Source: CAZCFB01 sp964511535 (GTDB taxonomy: Bacteria; Myxococcota_A; Polyangia; GCA-2747355; CAZCFB01). Taken from it: a DNA stretch of 10,601 nucleotides. The notes below the pieces were generated by a model. It did not search any database, was not told the origin of the DNA, and was given only the letters and a program-made list of their open reading frames with translations. Made by a program: the position numbers and the translations under genes. Where the stretch lies: positions 1 through 10,601 of the forward strand of contig CAZEFW010000221.1 in assembly GCA_964511535.1 (NCBI GenBank), in the 5' to 3' direction. Below, piece by piece: positions 1 through 6,642 of this stretch (within the stretch, counting starts at the first letter, position 1; the number at the start of each line of letters is the position of its first letter).

Positions 1-54
1 CGTTGCGGATACTTGGATTTTCAGAGGAAATCGTGGCGGGAGTTCCTATCCATC
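1..54 (+). repeat. 54-bp direct repeat, copy 1 (at window edge)
   Basis: This segment is identical, base for base, to 509-562; the match ends at position 54 and may extend left beyond the window. It contains a short inverted repeat, GATTT at 16-20 and AAATC at 28-32. Its right edge coincides with the point where the minus-strand nucleotidyltransferase fragment loses its family-like sequence, so the repeat supplies that fragment's last two codons and its stop. It is AT-richer than the surrounding genes. I do not recognise the family; a mobile-element end or an assembly junction are both possible. Confidence 0.9.
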
Positions 55-477
55 GTACTCCCCGCGGCTCGACGGCTGGAGCGCCTCCACCAGCGGCCAG
101 ATCGACGGGCCGAGCACGCCGAGGCCCGCGTTGTTCCACGGCGTGTTCGACGTGCCGCGCGGCGGCTTCTCCACGATGTTCAGCACGCGGAAATCCTCGT
201 CCACCGTAACCGCGGCGCCGGCCCACGGGTCGTCCACCGGGTTGACCCCGAGCACGGCGTCACGCCCCGGCGCCGCGGCCAGGATGCGCCCGTAGTTGTC
301 CGACGAGACCAGGATGTCGCCCCAGCCGAAGAAGAACGGCTCGTCGCCCAGGAACCCCCGCGCCAGCTGCAGCGCCCGGGCGGTGCCCTCGGGCGGCTGG
401 GGCTGGCGCTGGTAATGCACCTCCACGCCGAAGGCCGCCCCGTCGCCGATGCCCGCCTCCAGGATCTCTGCGCTCAT
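46..477 (-). pseudogene. Sugar nucleotidyltransferase fragment, both ends missing
   Basis: This 143-residue reading frame matches the middle of NTP-transferase proteins (glucose-1-phosphate thymidylyl/uridylyltransferase type), which transfer an NMP to a sugar phosphate. Visible family features are GTA at 31-33, GWGDILV at 51-57 with the likely metal-binding Asp54, EKP at 103-105, NNAG at 115-118 and GEY at 139-141. The N-terminal GGxGTRL pyrophosphorylase loop is absent, as is everything after GEY; family members are usually about 240-290 residues. The break after GEY falls exactly at the edge of the 54-bp repeat (base 54/55), and Asp-Gly-stop come from the repeat. The frame is open upstream through 508 into the second repeat copy, but only the part from about residue 3 looks homologous. 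No Shine-Dalgarno was seen. It is most likely a non-functional remnant. Confidence 0.7.
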
Positions 478-508
478 GCAAATCTGCCGCCTTGACGCCC
501 AGGGCTCC

Positions 509-562
509 CGTTGCGGATACTTGGATTTTCAGAGGAAATCGTGGCGGGAGTTCCTATCCATC
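509..562 (+). repeat. 54-bp direct repeat, copy 2
   Basis: Perfect copy of 1-54 in the same orientation, giving a 508-bp period. Together the two copies enclose 454 bp that is almost entirely the nucleotidyltransferase fragment. Sequence diverges immediately after base 562. No terminal inverted repeats or transposase gene are associated with it here. Confidence 0.9.
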
Positions 563-701
563 CATTTAAGCTGAGGTAGCAGTCTGGTGGTACTTGTTCC
601 GATAGGCCGATTCCCCCAGCGCAGCCGGCGGCGAGGACCTGGGCAGTAAAGTTGGTCCCCCCCCGGGGCGGTGATACCATTTCATGTTCAGGAGGAAGCG
701 C
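563..701 (+). promoter_or_regulatory. Leader of the acyl-synthase/cyclase operon with candidate sigma70 promoter
   Basis: This non-coding stretch separates the repeat from the operon. A possible promoter is TTGGTC (652-657), a 17-base spacer, then TACCAT (675-680); the -35 matches the consensus at 3 of 6 positions and the -10 at 4 of 6. It would start transcription near 687, just before a strong Shine-Dalgarno, AGGAGG at 690-695, six bases before the GTG at 702. An eight-C tract (657-664) sits mainly in the promoter spacer, next to GGGG (665-668). I see no riboswitch that I recognise. The promoter call is by eye and weak; the ribosome-binding site is strong. Confidence 0.35.
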
Positions 702-1586
702 GTGCAGGATACCTACACCCCCGAGGAGGGGTTCATCGATCGTTCGTCCGTGGACCGGCGCTCGGGCCGGGATCGGCGGCTCCAGAGCAAGGGGCTCAAG
801 GGGCTCATCGAGCGCCGCAACTTTCAGCGACGAAAGGAGAACCGCGGCGGCCCCACCGAGGTGTTCAAGTTCCGGGAGATCTCGAGCTTGACCGACCTGT
901 TCTGGTCCTTCCGCACCCGCTACGAGGTGTACCGCGACGTCGGGTTCATCCCCCCGAACAACGACGGCCTCGACATCGACGGCTACGACCAGCGCAGCGT
1001 GCACCTCGGGGCGTACCTGGTGCAGGACGGCGAGGAGCGCATGGTCGGCACCCTGCGCCACGTCACCTGGGCCTCCTCACCCCAGGCCGAGATGGTGCGC
1101 GAGCTGGCGTCCCAGTGCTCCGAGGCGTCCCTGCGCAAGCTGCAGGACCCGCCCCGGGCCCTGCCGATGTTCGAGTCGTTCCAGATGCCGACCCACGAGG
1201 CCGCCGTGGGCCTCGTGCGCGGCGGCGACCGCGGGCACGCGCCGCGCCCCTTCGAGGTGTCGCGGCTCACCGTGCTGCCCCGGCACTGGCACAAGGGCAT
1301 CACCCGCGGCATCCACGAGCTGGCCACGCTCTGGTGCTGGCACAACCAGTGGCTGCACAACGACGCGGTCATCGCCACCAACCCGAACAACGCGCGCAAG
1401 TACGCCGCCATGGGGTTCACCCGGGTGGAGGGCACCGGCGAGATCGTCTACAAGGGGCTCAACCAGCCGGCCGTGGCCCTGGAGCTCGACGTGAAGGGGG
1501 CCTACGACGGCCACCCCTACTACGTCCCCTGCACCACCATCGCCCCGTTCTTCGAGGAGCACGGCTTCTTCTTCGCGAGGCACTGA
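702..1586 (+). CDS. N-acyltransferase of the LuxI/FeeM autoinducer-synthase superfamily
   Basis: The predicted protein (294 aa) resembles GNAT-fold N-acyl amino acid / acyl-homoserine lactone synthases, which move an acyl chain from acyl-ACP or acyl-CoA to an amine. With the GTG start, the LuxI-type positions appear in order: R73...Y77...GF81-82, the DGYD acidic pair D93/D96, R119 in GTLRHV, and E185-x-x-R188 in FEVSRLTVLP. The N-terminal 45 residues are Arg-rich (DRRSG, ERRNF) and lack a signal peptide, so it is probably cytoplasmic. At about 294 aa it is longer than LuxI (about 200) and closer to FeeM or PEP-CTERM-associated acyltransferases. GTG 702 is preferred over ATG 684 because AGGAGG sits six bases ahead of it; the ATG has no good site. 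Its stop overlaps the cyclase start by one base (TGATG), so the two are translationally coupled. The acyl donor and acceptor are unknown; the exact subfamily is inferred. Confidence 0.82.
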   Translation: MQDTYTPEEGFIDRSSVDRRSGRDRRLQSKGLKGLIERRNFQRRKENRGGPTEVFKFREISSLTDLFWSFRTRYEVYRDVGFIPPNNDGLDIDGYDQRSVHLGAYLVQDGEERMVGTLRHVTWASSPQAEMVRELASQCSEASLRKLQDPPRALPMFESFQMPTHEAAVGLVRGGDRGHAPRPFEVSRLTVLPRHWHKGITRGIHELATLWCWHNQWLHNDAVIATNPNNARKYAAMGFTRVEGTGEIVYKGLNQPAVALELDVKGAYDGHPYYVPCTTIAPFFEEHGFFFARH

Positions 1587-3316
1587 TGGAAGCCGAAGTC
1601 TCCTGTCGCAACCTGCGCGCGGCCGTGGAGTACGTGCGCTCCGGGGCCGACCAGGAAGGGGTGGAGGCCCTGGTGCGCGCCGCCCAGGCGGTGGAGCCGT
1701 CCATCACCGAGGAGCTGCTCTGCGACGACTCGGCCTGGGTCTCGGCCCGCATCTTCCGCACCGTGCTCGAGACCGCCTGCCGCGTGGCCCACGACCCCGA
1801 CGCGGCGCACAAGATCGGGGCTCACTACGTCAAGAGCCTGAGCATCGGGCTCATGGCGCCGGTGTTCCGCGCGGCCCGCACGCCGGAGCTGTTCTTCGGC
1901 AACCTGCCGAACAACGTCTCCCGCTTCAACCGCGTCTTCTCCATCTCCATCAGCGCCATGTCGGACAGCTCCGTGCTGGTGCGCCACAGCTACGTCAAGG
2001 ACGTGGGGATCTACGGTGACAAGCGGGCCTGCGACTTCACCGCCGGCGCCTACGCCACGGTGCCGGAGTTCTACGAGGGCCCCACGGCCACGGTCAAGGA
2101 GGTCCAGTGCGTGACGCGCGGCGACCCCCACTGCGAGTACCTGGTGCAGTGGCAGCCGCAGAAGGGCTGGTTCGGGCGCATGATCAGCCCCCGGCGCGAT
2201 AACACCAACCTGCTGGCCGAGACCACTGACGCCCTGGTCTCGGCCATGGAGCGCCTGGAGAACCGCGGCCACGAGCTGGAGGCCCAGCGCCAGAAGGAGG
2301 AGAAGATCCGCCGCCGCTTCCAGCAGTACGTGCCGTACCAGGTGGTGGCGCAGGTGCTCGGCGCCGCAGACACCCGCGTGCCGGCGGACGTCATCGAGGG
2401 CGACAAGCGCACCATCACCACCATGATGGCCGACATCCGCGACTTCGTCGGGCTCACCGAGAGCTTCCCGCCGGAGGTGGTGGTGCAGACGCTCAACCGC
2501 TTCTTCAGCATGTCGTCGAGGGTGATCCAGGAGCACCGCGGCACCATCGACAAGTTCATCGGCGACGCCATGCTGGCCATCTTCGGCGCGCCCTGCTCCT
2601 TCGGCAACGACGCGGACCGCGCCGTTCAGGCCGCCCTGGCGATTCAGCACGAGATGGACGCCTTCAACGAGCAGCAGCGCCGCCTCGGCTTGCGGGAGCT
2701 GCAGGTCGGCATCTGCCTCGCCACGGGCAAGGCGGTGGCGGGGAACATCGGCTCCGAGCTGCGCTGGGACTACACCGTCATCGGCGCGCCGATCAACCTC
2801 GCCTCACGCCTGCAGAACTTCGCCAAGCCCCTCGGCACGGCGGTGGTGGCGGACAACGCCACCTGCATGGCGCTGCGCAGCGATCTGTCGGCCGAGCCGC
2901 TCCAGGAGACCGCCATCCGGGGGTTGACCAACCCGGTCATGGTGCACCGTATCCACAGCGTCGAGGAGCAGCGCCGCTTTCTGCGCTACGGCGTCGACCT
3001 GCCCGCCTTCACCGCCAACACCACCGGGCAGATCCAGAACATCTGCCTCGGCGGGGTCTCCCTGGTGCACCCCCAGATCATGGATCCGGGGCAGCAGGTG
3101 CGCCTGACCTTCACCCTGCTGGATCGGGAGCTGACCTGCGAGGGGGTGGTGCGCCGGGTCAGCGGCCACGGCCGCGACGTGGAGCTCGGCATCCAGATCC
3201 CCCAGAGCAGCGCGGCCTTCGACGCCGACTTCGAGCGCTTCGCCGCCTCCCACGAGCCCGAGGAGGAGCCGCCGCCGCCGGCCATCGCGCCGCGAAACAC
3301 GTCCCAGGGGTTTTAG
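1586..3316 (+). CDS. Class III adenylyl cyclase with V4R-like sensor and C-terminal PilZ domain
   Basis: The predicted protein (576 aa) would make cAMP from ATP. Residues about 40-190 resemble a V4R/4-vinyl-reductase-like ligand domain, with C149, C175 and C183 in the pattern C..TAG...C..RGDPHCEY. A coiled coil (about 208-245) links it to the cyclase domain (about 275-450). All catalytic positions are present: metal Asp D283 and D327, K323 and T397 as the base-selecting pair typical of Lys/Thr adenylyl cyclases, and N404 and R408 for the transition state. Residues about 461-550 look like PilZ: RxxxR at R463-R467 and N485-x-C-x-x-G490, in which Cys replaces the usual Ser. A Pro/Glu-rich tail follows. 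No membrane segment is visible, so it is probably cytosolic. The start is the ATG overlapping the upstream stop. The TAG stop at 3314-3316 overlaps a repeated motif, so the extreme C-terminus may have been changed by insertion. Confidence 0.88.
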   Translation: MEAEVSCRNLRAAVEYVRSGADQEGVEALVRAAQAVEPSITEELLCDDSAWVSARIFRTVLETACRVAHDPDAAHKIGAHYVKSLSIGLMAPVFRAARTPELFFGNLPNNVSRFNRVFSISISAMSDSSVLVRHSYVKDVGIYGDKRACDFTAGAYATVPEFYEGPTATVKEVQCVTRGDPHCEYLVQWQPQKGWFGRMISPRRDNTNLLAETTDALVSAMERLENRGHELEAQRQKEEKIRRRFQQYVPYQVVAQVLGAADTRVPADVIEGDKRTITTMMADIRDFVGLTESFPPEVVVQTLNRFFSMSSRVIQEHRGTIDKFIGDAMLAIFGAPCSFGNDADRAVQAALAIQHEMDAFNEQQRRLGLRELQVGICLATGKAVAGNIGSELRWDYTVIGAPINLASRLQNFAKPLGTAVVADNATCMALRSDLSAEPLQETAIRGLTNPVMVHRIHSVEEQRRFLRYGVDLPAFTANTTGQIQNICLGGVSLVHPQIMDPGQQVRLTFTLLDRELTCEGVVRRVSGHGRDVELGIQIPQSSAAFDADFERFAASHEPEEEPPPPAIAPRNTSQGF

Positions 3317-3341
3317 GGGACGGTCTTTACTTTCTTTACTT
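3315..3341 (+). repeat. 27-bp intergenic motif, copy 1
   Basis: Begins AGGGGACGGTC and continues into a TTTACT-rich tract. It matches 3390-3416 at 26 of 27 positions. Its first two bases are part of the cyclase TAG stop codon. Similar GGGGACGGTCTTTACTTTCT strings are, from memory, found beside REP-associated (Y1-type, IS200-like) transposase genes; that assignment is tentative, and no such gene is present in the window. Confidence 0.8.
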
Positions 3342-3389
3342 TTTCAAACTGCGGCGACGTAATTCCAGGCAGTTACACGCGCCACGGCA

Positions 3390-3416
3390 AGGGGACGGTC
3401 TTTACTTTCTTAACTT
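3390..3416 (+). repeat. 27-bp intergenic motif, copy 2
   Basis: Second copy of the motif at 3315-3341, same orientation, one mismatch, offset 75 bp. Between the two lies a 6-bp inverted repeat (AACTGC 3347-3352, GCAGTT 3369-3374) that could form a small hairpin. The whole 3315-3416 unit looks like a miniature non-autonomous element dropped between two convergent genes. It ends 20 bp short of the radical SAM stop codon. Confidence 0.8.
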
Positions 3417-3435
3417 GTTGGGTCCAGGAGATTGG

Positions 3436-4878
3436 CTATCCCGACCCCACCGGCGGCACCGCGCCGGTGACCGTGGACTTCCGCGGCGTCATGCGGCGGC
3501 GGAACTGTTGCAGGGCGTGGGCCGCGATGGTGTAGGCCTCCCGCTGCAGCGCCTCGAGCTCCTCGGCGGGCACGTCGGCGTGGGCGCCGGCCGCGCCCTT
3601 GTAGGCCGCCTCGCGCCAGTTCACCGCGGCCCGGGCGGCCGGCTCCATCTCCTCCCACAGCGGCGTGCCGGGCAGAGGGACGTAGGTGTTGACGTCGAAG
3701 ATGTCGCTGTGCAGCGAGCGCATCATCTCCAGGGTGCGGCGCATGTCGTCGGCGGTCTCGCCGGGCACGCCGAGGAGCACCGCGGTGATGGCCACGATGC
3801 CGTGCTCCCGCACCAGCAGGCTCTTGCGCTGGATCTCCTCGGTGGTCAGCCGCTTGTCCACCCGGTCGAGCACGCGCTGGCTGCCCGACTCCAGGCCGAA
3901 GTAGAGCGCCGCGCAGCCCGAGCGCTTGAGCAGGGTCAGCAGGTCGGGGTCCACGGTGTCGTAGCGCGCGGTGCAGCGCCAGAGCAGGGGCACCTTGCGC
4001 TCGATGAGCTCCTGGCAGAAGGCCTCGGTGTACTTGCGGTTGTAGGTGAACGTGCCGTCGACGATATCCACGAAGGTGGGGCGGTGCTGCTGCACCAGGG
4101 CGGCCAGCTCGTCCACGAAGGGGCCCACCGAGCGGCGCCGCACCTTGCCGCCCCACAGCTCGCGGTCGGCGCAGAAGGCGCAGCTGTAGGGACAGCCGCG
4201 GGCGCTGGTGGCGTAGTGGGTGCGGTGGCGCGAAAAGTCGCAGCGGATCACCAGGTCCCGGGCCGGCGGGGGCAGGGCGTCCAGGTCGGCGAGCAGGGGC
4301 GGCGGCGGCGTGGTCTGCAGCTGGCCGTCTCCATCCACCCGGGTCACGCCGGGCGCGTCGGCCGCCGCGCCCTCGCCCCGGACCAGGGCCCGGGTCAGGG
4401 CCAGCAGCGGCACCTCTCCCTCGCCCCGCACCACATAGTCCACCCCGTCCATGCGCGCGCTCTGCTCGGGGCAGAAGGTGGCGTGGTGGCCACCGACCAC
4501 CACCGGCAGGTCGGGGTCCGCGGCCTTGACCGCCGCCACGGTGCGCTCCACGGCGCCCTGCAGCGGCGACAGGTATGAGACGCCCACCACCCCGGGCGCC
4601 TCCTGGCGCACCACGTCGGCCAGGGCGCGCCAGATCTGGTGGTCCGGGTCGTCGAGGATCTGCTGGTACTCGGCCTGCCCCCTGGCGTAGGCCGCCATGT
4701 CCAGGGTGAACAGCGAGCAGGGCGGAAGGTCGACCAGGGTGTCGCCGGTGAGCACGCCGACCTCGAAGCCGTGCTGGCGCAGGTAGGCCGCCAGGCTGAC
4801 CAGGCCCATGGTGTACCCCGCCTCGGTGCCGATGCCCTTGAGGCTCTTGTAGGGGGGATCGATGAGCAGGACGTCCAT
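3436..4878 (-). CDS. B12-binding-domain radical SAM protein (second gene of pair)
   Basis: The predicted protein (480 aa) has the layout of class B radical SAM enzymes. An N-terminal cobalamin-binding-like Rossmann domain (about 1-155) contains DPPY at 7-10, GLVSLAAYL near 25-33, GGHH at 129-132 and GEGE at 152-155. The radical SAM core follows (about 220-420), with the [4Fe-4S] cluster motif C229-x3-C233-x2-C236 in RGCPYSCAFC. The canonical DxHxxG cobalamin His motif is not visible, as is common in this family. Such enzymes methylate or rearrange unactivated carbons in natural-product, lipid or pigment pathways; the substrate cannot be read from sequence. It starts 3 bases after the upstream radical SAM gene stops, with GGAGG at the end of that gene as ribosome-binding site, so the two form an operon. 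It faces the cyclase gene tail to tail. Confidence 0.88.
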   Translation of the reverse strand: MDVLLIDPPYKSLKGIGTEAGYTMGLVSLAAYLRQHGFEVGVLTGDTLVDLPPCSLFTLDMAAYARGQAEYQQILDDPDHQIWRALADVVRQEAPGVVGVSYLSPLQGAVERTVAAVKAADPDLPVVVGGHHATFCPEQSARMDGVDYVVRGEGEVPLLALTRALVRGEGAAADAPGVTRVDGDGQLQTTPPPPLLADLDALPPPARDLVIRCDFSRHRTHYATSARGCPYSCAFCADRELWGGKVRRRSVGPFVDELAALVQQHRPTFVDIVDGTFTYNRKYTEAFCQELIERKVPLLWRCTARYDTVDPDLLTLLKRSGCAALYFGLESGSQRVLDRVDKRLTTEEIQRKSLLVREHGIVAITAVLLGVPGETADDMRRTLEMMRSLHSDIFDVNTYVPLPGTPLWEEMEPAARAAVNWREAAYKGAAGAHADVPAEELEALQREAYTIAAHALQQFRRRMTPRKSTVTGAVPPVGSG

Positions 4879-4881
4879 CGT

Positions 4882-6525
4882 TTAGGCCTCCGCTGCCCCG
4901 CCGCGGCGCACGCGCGTGATGATCTCCTCGGCGGCGTCCGCGTCGGCGGTGACGAAGACGCGCCGCTGCAGCGCGTGGAACTCCCGCGGCGTGTAGCCGG
5001 CCGCGGCGCCGATGAGCACGGCCTCGTCGGCCATGCCGGTGGTGATGCCCGCGGCCTCCAGCTTGCGGGCGAAGGCCACGGTGCGAGCGGTGTGCTCCAT
5101 GATCGGCCGCCCGTCCATCTCGTAGGGCAGCGGCTCCCAGAGGGTCACCGGCAGCAGGTGCCGCACCCGCAGCCGGCAGATGGCGGCCAGCAACGCGTCG
5201 CGCTCCCCGGCGAAGCCGAAGCGCTCCATCTGCTCGAACCACTGGGATCCCGGCTGGGGGAAGGCCGGCTGCACCGGCACGGCGCAGTCGTCGCGTCCGG
5301 CCATCAGCTCGTGGAGCAGCTCCAGGGTGGCGGCCTCGGTGGCCTCGGTCTCCCCGGGCGAGGGGAAGATGATGCTGGCCGAGATGAAGATGCCCGCGTC
5401 CAGGCAGGCCTGGACCACCTGGCGCACCCGGGCGGGGCGCGTCTTCTTGCCCAGGGAGCCGCCCAGCAGCTCGGGGGCCGCCGACTCCACGCCGAGGAAG
5501 AGCGCCACCAGCCCGGCCTGGCGCAGCAACGGCAGGTCGTCCACCCGCACGCCGCCCACGTGGGCGAACCCAGAAAAGAGCGTCGGCCGACCGCTGGCCA
5601 GCACCCCCTCGGCCACGGCCCGGTAGACCTTGGCCGGCGTGTAGGAGCCAGAGAAGCGGAAGGCCGAGGCGCCGAGCTGCCGCCGGCAGGCCTCCATCTC
5701 CTCGAGCACGTGGTCCACGTCCCGCAGCCGCCACTGGCCGCCGCTGAGCCGGCTGTGGGCGCAGAAGTGGCAGCCCATGGGGCAGCCGCGGCTCTCGTCG
5801 ATGCACGGGATCGGCAGGCTGAGGTCGCCCTCCACCGTGGGGTAGACCGCCGGATCGTAGCAGGGCATCGGGTTTTCGTTGAGGTCCACGAAGGTCGGCT
5901 CGGGCAGGCGCGCCGCGCCGTCGCGGCGAACGGCCAGGTTGGACACATCGGCCAGGGCCCGCCCGCCGTCACAGTGCTCGGCGAGCTGCACAACGGTGTC
6001 CTCGCCGTCGCCCACGCAGACGCCGTCGAGCACCGGGTGTTCGTCGAGCAGCAGGCCAGGGGCCATGGTGGCCAGGGGGCCGCCGGCGAACACCTTCAGG
6101 CCGGGGTGCTGTGCCCGCACCGTCGCGCACTGCTCCAGGGCCACGCGGTAGCCCGCGCCCATCCACAGCTTGAGCCCGACGAAGTCCACGCCGCCGCCGG
6201 CCACCCGCCGCTCCAGGCGCGCAAACAGGCGCTGGTAGATCCGCTCCAGCCCCTGCTCCACCCGCCGGTCCATGGCGCGGAGCCCCGCCACCAGGTCCTC
6301 GTCCATGGCGCCCTGCTGCAGCCGGGCCAGGAGCCCGAGCAGCCGCTGCCGATCCTCGGCGTCCACCAGCTGTTTCAGGGTCTCGGTGGTGCCGAGGTCC
6401 CAGACCTCCACCGCGTGACCCTGCTCGAGCAGGCAGGCCGCCAGCAGGGCCAGGCCGTTGTCCGGCATGAGGCAGGACACGGTGTAGGGCACGTCCATGG
6501 CGTTGATCAAGATCGCGCGGGCCAT
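4882..6525 (-). CDS. B12-binding-domain radical SAM protein (first gene of pair)
   Basis: The predicted protein (547 aa) has an N-terminal cobalamin-binding-like domain (about 1-190) with AGG at 147-149 and GDGED at 172-176. It is interrupted by a helical, charged segment (about 50-110) not seen in its neighbour. The radical SAM core (about 240-430) carries C248-x3-C252-x2-C255 in RGCPMGCHFC. A C-terminal region of about 100 residues is of unclear role. The two neighbouring proteins share architecture but little sequence outside the motifs, so they look like different enzymes of one pathway and not a recent duplication. The start at 6525 is chosen because residues 4-8 (AILIN) form the first strand of the fold; Met10 would remove it. 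No clear Shine-Dalgarno precedes it, so the start is less certain. The open frame continues upstream to 7884, but that part is antisense to the TPR gene and is not real. Substrate unknown. Confidence 0.87.
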   Translation of the reverse strand: MARAILINAMDVPYTVSCLMPDNGLALLAACLLEQGHAVEVWDLGTTETLKQLVDAEDRQRLLGLLARLQQGAMDEDLVAGLRAMDRRVEQGLERIYQRLFARLERRVAGGGVDFVGLKLWMGAGYRVALEQCATVRAQHPGLKVFAGGPLATMAPGLLLDEHPVLDGVCVGDGEDTVVQLAEHCDGGRALADVSNLAVRRDGAARLPEPTFVDLNENPMPCYDPAVYPTVEGDLSLPIPCIDESRGCPMGCHFCAHSRLSGGQWRLRDVDHVLEEMEACRRQLGASAFRFSGSYTPAKVYRAVAEGVLASGRPTLFSGFAHVGGVRVDDLPLLRQAGLVALFLGVESAAPELLGGSLGKKTRPARVRQVVQACLDAGIFISASIIFPSPGETEATEAATLELLHELMAGRDDCAVPVQPAFPQPGSQWFEQMERFGFAGERDALLAAICRLRVRHLLPVTLWEPLPYEMDGRPIMEHTARTVAFARKLEAAGITTGMADEAVLIGAAAGYTPREFHALQRRVFVTADADAAEEIITRVRRGGAAEA

Positions 6526-6642
6526 GGGCGGTATTCTGGCACAGCACCGGCCGGTGGCGCCCTTTTTTTCACCGCCTCCGGAGCGTCCCGATGGGCAAGG
6601 GGCAGGCCCCTGCGGTAGGATGCCGCCCCGGGGGAGCACGCC
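6526..6642. promoter_or_regulatory. Divergent intergenic region with 12-bp palindrome
   Basis: This 117-bp gap must hold promoters for the radical SAM operon (leftward) and the TPR gene (rightward). A perfect palindrome, CACCGGCCGGTG, lies at 6545-6556 and is followed on the plus strand by T7 (6563-6569). A possible rightward -10, TAGGAT (6616-6621), precedes GGGGGAG (6630-6636), the likely ribosome-binding site for the ATG at 6643; no -35 is convincing. The palindrome could be an operator between the divergent genes. All of this is by eye. Confidence 0.3.

Noticed and set aside
1..562. Integron cassette with attC-like sites
   Set aside because: The 54-bp repeats are not imperfect palindromes with paired GTTRRRY-type core sites, and no integrase is present.
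1..562. CRISPR array
   Set aside because: Only two repeats with a 454-bp interval that encodes a gene fragment; nothing like regular short spacers.
671..1585. In-frame extension of the cyclase reading frame upstream, which would give an 881-residue protein
   Set aside because: This part lies in another frame of the acyl-synthase gene and reads as Arg/Pro/His-rich low-complexity protein. The conserved acyl-synthase residues are in the overlapping frame, and the ATG at 1586 gives a classic one-base coupled start.
3410..5806. Long 798-residue minus-strand frame across both radical SAM genes, and several long plus-strand frames opposite them
   Set aside because: They overlap two well-supported radical SAM genes, show no recognisable motifs, and are His/Gly/Arg-rich as expected for shadow frames in GC-rich DNA.
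6545..6569. Rho-independent terminator (GC palindrome followed by T7)
   Set aside because: No plus-strand gene ends upstream of it, and the hairpin would have only a 4-bp stem separated from the T run by six bases. It was kept only as a possible operator.
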